64,000 nt of DNA, from NCBI GenBank assembly GCA_018292915.2, contig JACVVK020000294.1, forward strand, positions 348,501 through 412,500. The letters run 5' to 3'. Origin of the DNA: Batillaria attramentaria (Eukaryota > Mollusca > Gastropoda > Batillariidae). Below the pieces are notes generated by a model. The model worked only from the letters and a program-made list of their open reading frames with translations, had not been told where the DNA came from and made no database searches. A program made the translations under genes and the position numbers. This document shows, one piece after another, positions 21,584 to 31,479 of this stretch (the first letter of the stretch is position 1; each line of letters starts with the position of its first letter).

Positions 21584-22018
21584 AGGCAACACAACCATCA
21601 AACATAGGCAACACAACCATCAAACATAGGCAACACAACCATCAAACATAGGCAACACAACCATCAAACATAGGCAACACAACCATCAAACATAGGCAAC
21701 ACAACCATCAAACATAGGCAACACAACCATCAAACATAGGCAACACAACCATCAAACATAGGCAACACAACCATCAAACATAGGCAACACAACCATCAAA
21801 CATAGGCAACACAACCATCAAACATAGGCAACACAACCATCAAACATAGGCAACACAACCATCAAACATAGGCAACACAACCATCAAACATAGGCAACAC
21901 AACCATCAAACATAGGCAACACAACCATCAAACATAGGCAACACAACCATCAAACAGGCAACACAACCATCAAACATAGGCAACACAACCATCAAACATA
22001 GGCAACACAACCATCAAA
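21584..22018. repeat. 22-bp minisatellite, about 20 copies
   Basis: The unit begins AGGCAACACAACCATC and ends AAACAT. Nearly every copy is identical; one at about 21935-21955 lacks two bases. It sits inside one member of a longer, older repeat: the segment from CTGTAGTGTGTGTATGTGC to the first AGGCAAC occurs at about 21530, 22092 and 22231 (the last two 139 bp apart). Only the first copy has expanded its AGGCAACA core. Confidence 0.95.
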
Positions 22019-22020
22019 AT

Positions 22021-22660
22021 CCAGAGTTTTGGAAGATGGCAAAGATATGAAATGAAGTAAACCATACATAAAAGTTAATGTGAATCTCACTCAGCTGTAG
22101 TGTGTGTATGTGCTTGCAACAATATGCCAGCAACAGTATACTCATAGGCAACAAAACCATCAAAGTCCAGCATTTTGAAAGATGGCAAAGATTCAAATGA
22201 AGTAAATAAAGGCTAATGTGAATCTAACATCAGCTGTGGTGTGTGTATGTGCTTGCAATGACAGCTCATGTCATTACTGGCAACAAAATCCCAGACTAAA
22301 ATCAAACAGTAAAAGGGTCTAAATGCCTTTTCAGATCTATGTCGCTACGACCTTTTAACCACATGATGGTAAAAATCTGTCTGTCTGATATGTATCTGTC
22401 TCATACGTCAAAACCAGGGACATACACAGGCCTAGATGCAAGCGTCAGCATGGGATTTCCCGCAGTAACTGCAAACGGGACTCCCCGGGGTGAATTGACC
22501 CGGATCAAAGATCCTCTATACAATGATATTGCCCGGGTCTAAACAGCTTGAGGCTGGAAATGCACCGGATCAATGCAGCTTGAGGATAGAAGTGCCCCGG
22601 GCCGGGTCTAAGCAGCTTCAGACTGGAATGCAGCTTAGGCTAGAAGTGTGAAACTGACAA
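22021..22660. repeat. Older tandem units beside the minisatellite
   Basis: 22021-22300 holds two diverged units of about 139 bp (GATGGCAAAGAT, AGTAAA, TTAATGTGAATCT, then the GTGTGTATGTGCTTGCAA block). 22500-22645 has a degenerate repeat of about 45-50 bp around CCCGGGTCTAA and CAGCTTGAGGCTGGAA. No gene is visible. Confidence 0.7.
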
Positions 22661-22696
22661 GCAGGGGACTGAGTGTGTGTATCTGGCGTGTTACAC

Positions 22697-22880
22697 CTGG
22701 ACAGCCGAGCTGGCAGGGTGTTGGACTTTCAATGCTCACGTCCTGAGTTCGATTCCCAGCTGCGGTCAAATAGTTGTTCTAGCCTTTTCCTCTTTGCCAC
22801 GTCAGTCTTTGCTACCGCCCATACGTGGTGGAAACATGACAAGTTAAACCCCCAACCAACCAACCAACCAACCAACCAAA
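22697..22880 (+). mobile_element. SINE-1, diverged copy
   Basis: The tRNA-like head (GTTGGACTTTCAATGCTCAC, B-box GAGTTCGATTCCCAGCTG) is followed by the SINE-1 body. It ends in GTGGAAACATGACAAGTTAAAC and a (CCAA)n tail. It is much more diverged than the copies beyond 38 kb, so it is an old insertion. It lies just 3' of the receptor gene's stop codon on the opposite strand. Confidence 0.75.
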
Positions 22881-22897
22881 TTATTGGTTCCGCCAAA

Positions 22898-23253
22898 CTA
22901 CGACTGAGGAAGGGGTGGCAAATCGACCACCATAAAGTCCTTCTCGTCGGTATGGCAGTGTTCAGTGGCGGGTCCGCTTGGAGCTACCGTGGACACGGTG
23001 TTCCCATGGGTGCTTTGGGCACTGCCAGTGCTAGTCGGACTGCCGTTCGTAGCGATGGCTCCGACGGGACAGTGGTCGCTGCTCTCTTGGTGTCCGGCGA
23101 AGTCATTGTCGTCAGTGCCTGCTGGAGAGTACAGAACTGCTGTGTCTCTCTGCTCCCCAGTTGCCTCCACACCGTAGCGTTGTCTGGCTTTCCCAACACA
23201 CTTTTGTGCGTTCTGCCAGAGTCGGTTCCACCACGTCCTGCTGTGTCTGGGAG
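22898..23253 (-). other. Receptor exon 6: cytoplasmic tail
   Basis: Acceptor TTTTCTTGCCAG; the required phase-1 frame is the only long open one. The tail starts APRHSRTWWNRLWQ (a Trp-rich membrane-proximal patch), continues with Ser/Thr/Gly/Asp-rich low-complexity sequence and ends EKDFMVVDLPPLPQS. PPLP is an SH3-type proline core. I see no death domain, TIR domain or clear TRAF-binding motif. A terminal coding exon of 118 codons remaining open next to repetitive DNA supports selection. Confidence 0.72.
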
Positions 23254-23259
23254 CTGGCA

Positions 23260-23322
<63 letters not shown>

Positions 23323-25411
23323 GAACTGAAAGCGCATATGATAACTTTTTTTAAATAGCAAAATCACTGTTGAGGAGTGTAGGTTATAATTATGTGTCTG
23401 ATTTTACATTAAAAAAACAACAACTATGCAAAACATCAATTCAGTTGTAATTGTCACTGAGTTGAAACAAGGACATTATATATCCGCTACGCGGCTAATC
23501 ACATAATCACATTGGGGTTGTAAGAAAAACTTGTACTACTTTACCGCTAAGCAAACCGCTGGGAGTGTAAGAAATGGTGGTACGGCTACTTTACCTGCAG
23601 ATTGAGTAGTTGCATTGGTAACTGCTGGTCTCCTGGATTTCTTGAAGATGATCATGGGCAGGATTATGCCTATCAGCAGAAGACCGAAAGTCACATTTGT
23701 GGCGATGAGCACAGTTCTTTCCACTGAAGAAAAATCAAGTAAAATATCTCACTTGTTTAATCACTCCACGCTGAAGGTCACAGCCGAGAGATATATGGCA
23801 CTCTTTTTCGTACGTAAGTAAGTTTGTATCTTGGCAACCCCCAGAGTAAAGGCCCTTTGGAATTCAGAGGGGTTTCATCCCTTCTCTTTTGCTCTCTAGC
23901 ATTTGACTTTCTGCTTTTCTCTAGCTTTTACAAATCTAATTACACCCACCCCCACCCCCTTTCAAAAGAAGAGTCGGTGCGTCAATGTCTCAGTCTGGTT
24001 TCAAATTGAGAAGTTTAGTCACATGCATCAAGTGAAATGTGACATCCCCAGTGGCATAAAAGGAAAACCTAAAAATAAACAAACTGAATGTTTTACACGC
24101 TACTTGCACCCAGCGTTTGTGCAGAGCCCTTTCATACCGTTGCCAACCCACATAACTACACCCAGGGCCGCTGACGCATGAGGCAGCCCTCACTGTGGCC
24201 GCTATGCCCAAGTTTTCCAGCCAAAACTATTTTTCCATAAAAGTGCTTTAATTATCTTTCAAACCATACCAACTACGATTAGGAAACATTTGAGGAAGAT
24301 CTCTTTCAACCCCCCCCCCCCCCAAAAAAAAAAAAAAATAAATAAATAAATAAATAAATAAAAATCGAAAATTAGCTACAATCGCCCGGTTGGCAAGGGT
24401 TGTGCACGCACGCCGTAAGTGTGTCGCGGGGGGGGGGGGGGGGGGGGGGATTCCACGGCGCGCGGTCAAGGTCGACAATGAGTTAAGGACATGAACTTAC
24501 GTTCCAACTGTGCGATCCTTTCCTTCTGGATATCGTTTTCCTCCGCTGGAATAAAATGTAAATTATTTCATTGTCAGTGCCAAAACATTAAATGTACACT
24601 TATTATAACAGTAGCTACGAAGTAAATACTATTAGTAACAGTTTGTTTGTTTCACAGTGTTAATTGTCCCTTTCGGGAAATTTGGGCTGCTTCCCCCGCG
24701 GAAGCTAGTCGCCCAGTCATTGATTAACGAGTGAATTAGCCTTTGACATACCTTGTGCTGAAAGGCTGTTTGCTTGCTTCAGAATCTTGTCCTGTTGCCG
24801 CCGTGAAAGGCTGGTCAAGGCTGAGATATTCTTCTCATACGCATCCACTAGAAAAGAGGAATATATGATTATCGGTATTTGATGATGAAGTGAAGGGTTG
24901 GGGTCTGGGAGTTTAACGTCCTTTTCCACCACGTTTGGGTGATATCAAAGACGGGGCAACGAGAAAAGGACCAGCACAAAGATTTGGCCCCGGCCGGGAT
25001 TCGACTGAACTCCGCACGACCCGAGTCAGTATTGAGAATCCAACGCTCTACCATTCGGCTATTCCGCTTCCCCGACGATGAAGTGAAAGTGGCCATGGAA
25101 CTTCGAAAATCGGCGTTATTTTCCAAAAGATGCCAATAGAGTGATGAGTAGTAGAATGATATACCCACCACCGTACCATTATGTTGAAATCAAATTGGTT
25201 GTACACCTTGTCAACTTTTTAGCATAAATGTGCTAACCGCCCAGGCTTGTCAGAGAGAGAGAGAAACTAGAGCATTGCAGGTCGAACCGGTACAACGACC
25301 AGACTCGTGCCTAACGAACCAGTCACCACCAGTTCACCATCAGTCACCGACAGGAGGCCACAGTCACAGCATGCAATTGAATCAGTTCACTCAGCCAGTG
25401 ATGATTCTTCT

Positions 25412-25455
<44 letters not shown>

Positions 25456-26585
25456 CAGGAGAGACAGACAGACCCGTTGGCAGACATAGAGAGGGAGGCG
25501 GGCGGGGGGGGGGAGGGGGGGCGCTAAATTATTTAACTCACGTTGACGTAGCGCAATATCTGCTGAACAGTAAACTATTCCGGCTCTGCTGTCCAGGTTG
25601 TACCGCGCTTAAGTCAGTTCAGAACACCCCATCCCCACCCCCAAAGAAAGAAATGCAAACCGGCTAAGTGGAATGACGGTCCCCTCCAAACTCTGAAGGC
25701 GACCTATGACTGACTCACTGACTTTGAAAAATGTTCAGTTCGTCGAGCTCGTCAGTCCATGACTGAGATAATTATTTATAGAGCCACCGGTCTGGAGCAG
25801 CAAGGCTTAGGCCTGTCCTCTTTTGATTTCTATTTTAGTGACTGACACTATCTGACGCTGACATCACTTTTCCCGAACAGGCCTGCTCAGTTAGGAAAAG
25901 CCCGATTCTGATGAGCTAGCCAATGGTACCAGTGTCACTGAGGACCCCAAGGCGGCCTCCACCGACGGCGGCCGCGTCCCACGCGTGATCAGTATTGAAA
26001 CGATTTTCCGAACTGACGAAAAGCTTATTACAAACGGCGGGCCTTCCCACAACCAGTAAGACTAAGACTGTCGTCGTGATCAGGAACTGATGGTGCTCCG
26101 TCAGTGAGTCAGTTAACGTTCAGACATTCTCAGTAGGTAAGATTGTTCGTGCTCAGCAACGTAAAAAGACAATTCAGTGTCGTTGAAAACGAACAATGTC
26201 CAACCACCATAATTTATGTCAAAATACAAACACGACAGTCTCGCGACTGTCGTCGAACTAAGCGGCTACTAATTTCAGTACCCGTGAGCTACCGAGGTTA
26301 TTTAACAATTTATGTCAAAACTGGCACGGGCGGACTTAACGAAACAAATCGCAAAATTAGTATCAATGCAGAAATTGACTCAAACAGCTTAGAAATTTCT
26401 GTGGAACTAACCTGTATTGAACAGAGTGTTGTTTAGCTCGGTTAGCTCGTCCTTCAGTTCCTGTGTGACGTTTGTCCACGTAGAATTGTCCTTCTGGAGC
26501 AGAATCTCTGAAAGCAAGTTAGTTTGTGAGTGTTTTGTCTCAGTTTTGAGAACAGTAAAACCAATTCAGTAACATCAGATCCAGC

Positions 26586-26680
<95 letters not shown>

Positions 26681-27508
26681 GTGTGTGTTTTTATCAGTTG
26701 TTGTGGTCACTGAGGCATAAATCGCGGTACATGCATGATGTTTCGCACAAGAAGAGTTTGTTCTTGTTATCATACCGCCGGTTCAACCAAACCAGAAATA
26801 TTATTTTGAACTAGTAATACGGATCCGGGATCTATGTCCAAATACATGTATTCAAGTTCACTGAATACATTTCATGACGGAAACCACTGCTTTCTTTACT
26901 CACGCCACCACGTCAGTGGATGGGTGGGTGTTTGTGAGTTTAACGTCCTTTTCCATCAGGTAAGGGTGATAGCAAAGACAGGGCAACAAGAAAAGGACCA
27001 GCACAAATATTTGGCCCCCAGGCCGCTGGATTCGATCTCACGACCCGAGCTTTGGGAGTCCATCTCTCTACCATTCGGCTATCCCGGCTCCCAACCACCA
27101 CGTGACCGCCACCCAGCCCAACAACAACACTGAATGGCACAAGTCAAGTTCCTCGTTTAGTACTGTGTCTTTTCTACGTTATGAACAGAAACAAGACCTG
27201 ATTGAATCAGTCATAAAATCGCAGCAAACGCCACAGCACTCACCCAAGCATGTGGAAACGCAAGTCGGATGTGTAGCGCTCAGATCCTCGAGTTTCTCTC
27301 TCTCACACCAAGCGTCCATCACATCGGTACAGTTTCGGCAATATATTCCCCACTCGTGATGCACTTTGTTTTGTGTGCAGAACTGGCCTGGGTCGCACGT
27401 GTGACCATTGCACTCCAGCTGCGCCGCTACCGCTCCAAATACGCTAGGTTGTGTGACCAAGAGAAGTATCAAAGGTGCCGCACTCATGAAGCTCTTAAGC
27501 AGATGCAT
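22898..27508 (-). CDS. Unrecognised type I membrane protein with a Cys-rich (TNFR-like) ectodomain, 6 exons, 328 aa
   Basis: Coding exons read downward: 27508-27244, 26507-26412, 24847-24752, 24545-24501, 23723-23595 and 23253-22898 (TGA side at 22898). They total 987 nt with no stop. All five junctions are GT..AG and all are phase 1, so the reconstruction is self-consistent. Layout: signal peptide 1-28; eight Cys at 33, 38, 44, 57, 60, 68, 83 and 87; polar helical stalk 89-170 with N-glycosylation sequons at N59, N96, N101, N114 and N127; transmembrane helix about 172-194; stop-transfer KKSRRP; cytoplasmic tail to 328. The CxxGQFC..C..C spacing recalls TNF-receptor-type repeats, but I cannot name a family. 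A single ectodomain module plus an oligomerising stalk suggests a small cell-surface receptor. Exon prediction is strong; function is unknown. Confidence 0.8.
23264..23319 (-). promoter_or_regulatory. (UG)n tract just upstream of the receptor's last splice acceptor
   Basis: In the gene's sense direction about 27 GT dinucleotides are followed by TTTTCTTGCCAG. The arrangement (UG)n, short U run, then acceptor is the one at CFTR exon 9, where TDP-43 and CELF proteins bind and reduce exon use. Here the exon is the terminal coding exon. Confidence 0.4.
23595..23723 (-). other. Receptor exon 5: transmembrane segment
   Basis: The acceptor TTTTCTTCAG is followed by LERTVLIATNVTFGLLLIG and IILPMIIF, then KKSRRP. 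The helix of about 22 residues is followed by a basic stop-transfer patch, so the N-terminus is outside. The donor is GTAAAG at 23594. Confidence 0.8.
24885..25074 (-). mobile_element. SINE-1 in receptor intron 2
   Basis: It reads on the - strand: head GGAAGCGGAATAGCCGAATG, body GGCCAAATCTTTGTGCTGG, GATATCACCC, and end GGACGTTAAACTCCC. A 5-bp insertion disrupts the B-box region. The copy is complete but moderately diverged. Confidence 0.85.
25414..25530. repeat. Compound (GT)n/(GA)n and G-rich tract
   Basis: (GT)n is followed by (GA)n to 25455 and a poly-G/GGAGG stretch to about 25525, all within receptor intron 2. The rest of that intron (25531-26411) has no recognisable element apart from ordinary unique sequence. 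Confidence 0.9.
26591..26688. repeat. Compound (GT)n(GA)n microsatellite
   Basis: About 34 GT units are followed by 11 GA units and a short GT run, in receptor intron 1 about 85 bp upstream (in the gene's sense) of the exon 2 acceptor. Confidence 0.95.
26915..27096 (-). mobile_element. SINE-1 in receptor intron 1
   Basis: A complete copy on the - strand: GGGAGCCGGGATAGCCGAAT head, GGGTCGTGAG B-box region, GGCCAAATATTTGTGCTGG body and the GTTAAACTCACAAACACCC end. Confidence 0.88.
27244..27508 (-). other. Receptor exon 1: signal peptide and eight-Cys module
   Basis: The start MHLLKSFMSAAPLILLLVTQ gives a hydrophobic signal core, with probable cleavage after VFGAVA. The mature part begins AQLECNGHTCDPGQFC and holds an even number of cysteines, which fits four disulphides. 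The donor GTGAGT at 27243 cuts after the first base of codon 89. The second Met (residue 8) could also start, but the first keeps the n-region. Reading through the donor would add ECCGVCC and soon stop. Confidence 0.78.
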
Positions 27509-28560
27509 TGTTTCCCGAGTTTACACTGCTCACTGGAGACAATAAATTGTAATAACATCCAAACAAAATGTTACATAAGTGAAAACCCGCTAATACGTCA
27601 CCTAAACTGATGATGCACAACTGTAGTGTCGCCGGCTAGGTAAAGGGGCCTGAACGCCATGCAGTTGATTAGCATTTAGACCCTTTCATCACTTAACGGT
27701 AGAGCTGTACATAGTCATAGTGCTATATACCGCGGCACAGAAAATTGAAATTATTCAGTGCGGTTCGATGTTCAGATGATAACTGACCAGGTAACAATAG
27801 GAACACAAAGAGAAGACATTTATACGAACACACTGTTCCGGTCTGTCTGTTATTCTGATAGTGAAAAACTATTTTTCATTCACTTCAGTTACCGACCGTA
27901 TCATATGACAGCCGTTCGTAGAGCATGCGCTGATCAGTTTCAGCCTGGTTCGGCTCCGTTGCTTTGCCAGGTGCGAAATTACACCAACAATGCAAATCGA
28001 GCCTGTTATATACGGATGACTACCTGGACAGGGCGTAAGCCCAGGTGCGCATGATGTCATTTTATCACGAACACGGTAAGATGGGGAAATTCACAGTCTA
28101 AGCCGGATACGTAGATCAGTAGGTGCCAAGGAAAATTCGGCGCCGGTAAACAGGCTCTCTACACCCCAGTCCGTGCACTGACCCCTCTCCGGCCGCCACT
28201 CTGAGTTCAAGTTGTTCGTCAGTGCGACTGCACGTCTGTAATTATACCGGACAACTACTGAACACTGAACAGTATGGTATCTTCTCAGTTATTAGCCCGC
28301 ACACTTGCCACCCAGCCTTCTTTCACTTTGCAACCCAGCCTTCTTTCACTTTGCAATGACGAACATCGGGAATTACCCGTCCGTGCAGTCATTGCACATA
28401 GCTCGCTGCGTACTCAGGGTTCGTTCATAGACAGATTCAGCTGCGCTCTGTCGAGGTTGGCATACACATTGGTCACTCGAGAGTGTACTGTGGGCCCGCT
28501 TGGCGCAGACTGCCCAACATAATTATATGACGGAGGTTTAGGCGGGTTAATTTAGGGTTA
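27509..28560 (-). promoter_or_regulatory. Probable 5' flank of the receptor gene
   Basis: A TATATA box on the - strand at 27728-27723 lies 215 bp upstream of the ATG and would place a start near 27695. No repeat element interrupts 27509-28300. A 23-bp direct duplication (CCCAGCCTTCTTTCAC..) sits at 28310-28356. No other gene is visible here. The promoter call is inference from position. Confidence 0.25.
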
Positions 28561-28991
28561 GTAATGTAGTTTTAAAGGATGTTGAGGGCTGGTTACCCAT
28601 TTTCAGAGGTTTCATGAGGCTTCACTTAGGGTTCAGTTAGAAGTCAGACTTTAGGAGTCAGTTTGGGGCTGGCCGGTTCAGTTGCGATAACTGAATGTGT
28701 AAATAATCATGTGGTGAAAACACACAACACATATTTGGCCCTTTTGTTTTTCTTCTTCTTCTTCTTTTTCTTCAATAAAAATATGTACTACATCGATGCG
28801 ATCGGACACACTATGTACTTTCACCGTACCAGCGACATGGAACCTTGTCCCTCTTGCGTGTCAGCGAGAGCCTCGCCGGGTCGGGCATTAGTTGTTTTTC
28901 GTGCATGACGTCTGTCCCAGGCGAATAGTACTGCCAGCGGACATACGCACTGGCGCGTCAGTTCAGTGTTGTTTGAGACGGGCAGACAACA
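28561..28991. other. Unannotated spacer
   Basis: It holds degenerate TTAGGGTT/GGTTA-like words (28540-28640), a (TTC)n/T tract at 28741-28775, and no credible ORF or element end. Confidence 0.4.
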
Positions 28992-29292
28992 GGGCCCGTA
29001 TGTAATAGTCGAGGTTAGGGTTTTTAGCCCTAGGTTAATCTAACCTCGAACTAAACTAGCTCTAGGGTTAAATTTTCCGGTTTTGTTGTTGTTGTTGTTG
29101 TTTTTTGTTGTTGTTTTTTTAAGTCAAGAAGCGGGCCCATTCCAGCAAGGTGCGTACGCGTTATAGATTTTTTTCTTCCTTTCTTTGCTTCCTTTTTTTA
29201 AAATTTAATTTTCTTTTGGGTTTCATTTGTCCTAGTCTGGGTTAGGCCCGTAGCCGTGGGTTAAATTAACCTCGACTTTTACATACGGGCCC
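28992..29292. mobile_element. GGGCCC-ended MITE, copy 1
   Basis: The ends are inverted: GGGCCCGTATGTAATAGTCG on the left and the complement of GGGCCCGTATGTAAAAGTCG on the right, extending to GAGGTTA. The interior holds a second palindrome-like block (GGTTAGGG, AGCCCTAGG, CTCTAGGGTTAAA) and a T-rich centre with AAGAAGCGGGCCCATTCCAG. There is no coding capacity. It matches three more copies in this window. Confidence 0.85.
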
Positions 29293-30059
29293 TGAATGAC
29301 GCTTTTACCGCACCAGTCTTCGAATTCAGTGAGATGATTACTTAGGGCCGGTTTACAGTAATAATTTGCTTTGTGTGTCTGCTTGTATGCGGATATACAC
29401 GTATGCACACACTGAATACTAGTACTCGCATACGTTTCTTCAGTTTTTTTCGGCCGTCGAAGATCATCAGTCTGCCAGTGACAACTGACAACTGACCGAA
29501 ACGGTCACAAAAGTGCAGATGCACTGATAAGCACTGTGTGTCACAGAGCTTGTGTGTGAAGTGTTTTGTTCCATATATCACCATGGCACAGGAGGCCTTC
29601 GTAATCTCGTCACCTGTTGAGTCTTGGACAGAAGACAAGCGGGAAAAGAAACCACGCCGCGGGTGCCGGGATATTAATGAGTCAGTGTAACAGTGAATTC
29701 ATGCCACTGAGCCGTTTGGGATCCAAAGTGTTCGGAAGAATTAACATTTTTCCTATTCGCTTCGTGAAGTATCATGCGGCTAAGAGGCTAGATTTTTTTT
29801 TTTTTTTTTTTAATTCTACTTCTAAATTTGAAGTTCGACTCGCCACCGCCACTGTATATACAGGGGAGCAAATCGGCACTGGTTTTCCTGTGTGTTTGGT
29901 AGTGTGTTGCGTCCCTTCACCTGAATTGCTCGACACTACATGCGCACGGTGCGAGCACCAGTCCTCTTTTGCTCCTGTAGTGAGGGCGTGTCCACGGACT
30001 ACTAATGTACATTGCTACAGAACTGCAAACTACCGATCATGCTACCGTACATATTATTG

Positions 30060-30061
<2 letters not shown>
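29293..30061. other. Unannotated spacer
   Basis: Nothing recognisable apart from a poly-T run at 29791-29811. Long open stretches here read into the (AC)n tract and look non-coding. Confidence 0.4.
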
Positions 30062-30130
<69 letters not shown>

Positions 30131-30444
30131 AGACTACTCAGTAGTAAACAGAAACTGACAATGCTCTCAATGCCTTTGAACAGCAATATGGCCTAATATA
30201 TACCTGTGTGTTGCAAAAACAAAACAAACAAAATGATCAAAAAGCTGAAAACATAACGAACGACGACCCCCCCCCCCCAAAAAAAAAAAATAAAAAATAA
30301 AAAAAAATCCATAAATAAATAAATTAATTAATTAATTAAATTTAATAAATAAAATAAATAAATAAATAATTAAAGTTAAATTAGAAAAAAGAAAAAAACA
30401 ACCACCCCCCCCCCCCCGAAAACAACAACAACAACGAAAAACAC

Positions 30445-30508
<64 letters not shown>
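30062..30508. repeat. Low-complexity block: (AC)n, (TAAA)n, poly-C, (AC)n
   Basis: (AC)n at 30062-30128, poly-C/poly-A at 30268-30290, an AT-only (AATA/TTAA) stretch 30285-30395, poly-C 30402-30417 and (AC)n 30446-30508. It is likely unstable DNA and hard to assemble. Confidence 0.95.
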
Positions 30509-30509
<1 letters not shown>

Positions 30510-30549
30510 CAAAATAACAACTAATAAGGCTTTTTTCTTCTTCTTTTTT

Positions 30550-31005
30550 TTGCTTTTTAATATCTGTATTTCAAGCTACATTTCTGCCTTTCTCTCGTCC
30601 ACGTCTCGGGTCACTTTACCAGCGCACCTCAGTCGTACAAGGAAGTGGACGTGTATGTCCAGTATAGGTGATGTGGATCAGGAAGAACCGACCTATCACA
30701 GGCGACTATTTTCGAACCTCCGAATATACCCACTCAGAAAACGACACCGCTATCAGGTGATGGGGAAGAAGCGGGTGTTTAAATGCCACGGATGGCCTTG
30801 GGCAGCGCGTGAAAGAGATCACTGGGCCGGTGAATGCTGGAAACACGGGGGTCAGTCCAAATGGCGGAGAGATTGTACGATGGTGCTACGATGCAGAACC
30901 GCTGACGAGGATTGTTCTGAGATAAAACCCATCAAATTATGTGTGAAGTGTGAGCAAGCACACATCTTAGAACGGATTAATTCCGTCTTTCCTAAGCCAC
31001 CTTAA
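30550..31005 (+). CDS. Unrecognised Cys/Trp-rich ORF, possibly a terminal exon
   Basis: It is an open frame of 151 codons; the informative part is after about codon 70. That part reads MGKKRVFKCHGWPWAARERD, then HWAGECWKHGG, DCTMVLRC, and KLCVKCEQAHILERI before the stop at 31003. Cys, Trp and His are enriched, with a CxxC pair near the end. An acceptor-like pyrimidine run with TTTACCAG sits at 30612-30619, so the exon could start near 30620. I recognise no family. It may be a real last exon, a transposon-encoded exon, or chance. It ends directly before a dispersed repeat at 31017. Confidence 0.3.
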   Translation: MLFNICISSYISAFLSSTSRVTLPAHLSRTRKWTCMSSIGDVDQEEPTYHRRLFSNLRIYPLRKRHRYQVMGKKRVFKCHGWPWAARERDHWAGECWKHGGQSKWRRDCTMVLRCRTADEDCSEIKPIKLCVKCEQAHILERINSVFPKPP

Positions 31006-31016
31006 GTTTTGGAGCA

Positions 31017-31079
31017 GTTTCGCTCGTGAGTGCGCCTGTACGCTCGAAATACTCTTATCTCGATGATTAGTACAGCTCT
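31017..31079 (+). repeat. 400-bp dispersed repeat, copy 1, 5' part
   Basis: It starts GTTTCGCTCGTGAGTGCGCC and runs to CAGCTCTTAATGCGATAC. It is cut by the LINE insertion and continues at 31480-31700. Other copies are at 52237-52775, 55152-55440 and 57925-58315 (-). Confidence 0.85.
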
Positions 31080-31479
31080 TAATGCGATACAGAAGATCCA
31101 GACATTTCTCAACACCTGTCTGATGCGCATCTTCAACATCCGATGGCCAGAGAAGATCCGGAATGAAGAGCTGTGGGAGCGAGCGGGGCAGGAATCAGTG
31201 GCCAAGCAGATCCTGCAGAGGAAGTGGGGCTGGATTGGACACACCCTCAGGAAGCCAGCATCCAGCACCACACGCCAAGCCCTGACATGGAACCCGCAGG
31301 GGAAAAGGAAGAGAGGCCGGCCTCGCAACAGCTGGAGGCGGGACACTGAGGCAGAGCTATGTAAGCAGGGTACCAACTGGACTGGAGTGGCAAGAATAGC
31401 CCAGAACAGAGTGCGATGGAGAAGGGTCGTCGATGGCCTATGCTCCACTTGGAGCCACGGGCATAAGTAAGTAAGTAAG
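31080..31479 (+). mobile_element. RTE-type LINE 3' fragment with 13-bp target duplication
   Basis: It encodes the well-known C-terminal tail of RTE-like reverse transcriptases: FLNTCLMRIFNIRWPEKIRN, WERAGQESVAKQILQRKWGW, IGHTLRKPASS, RPRNSWRRDTEAEL, and GVARIAQNRVRWRRVVDGLC. The frame is open to a stop after HGHK. The 3' end is (GTAA)n, a typical RTE tail. The flanks are TTAATGCGATACA at 31079-31091 and again at 31480-31492, a perfect target duplication. It is 5'-truncated, as expected of target-primed reverse transcription. Confidence 0.9.

Larger units (their letters stand above)
24501..26507 (-). other. Receptor exons 2-4: helical, glycosylated stalk
   Basis: Exons 26507-26412 (96 nt), 24847-24752 (96 nt) and 24545-24501 (45 nt) are all symmetric phase 1-1, so any of them could be skipped without changing frame. 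They encode EILLQKDNSTWTNVTQELKD, VDAYEKNISALTSLSRRQQD and AEENDIQKERIAQLE. Heptad-like Leu/Ile spacing suggests a coiled coil that would dimerise or trimerise the receptor. Introns 2 and 1 each carry one SINE-1 copy (24885-25074, 26915-27096). Confidence 0.72.

Noticed and set aside
21584..22018. Regular 22-bp repeats that look CRISPR-like
   Set aside because: Units are directly adjacent with no spacers, in a eukaryotic genome; it is a minisatellite.
29617..30144. 175-codon ORF ending in a Thr/His run
   Set aside because: It is extended by an (AC)n tract; the upstream part has no recognisable feature.
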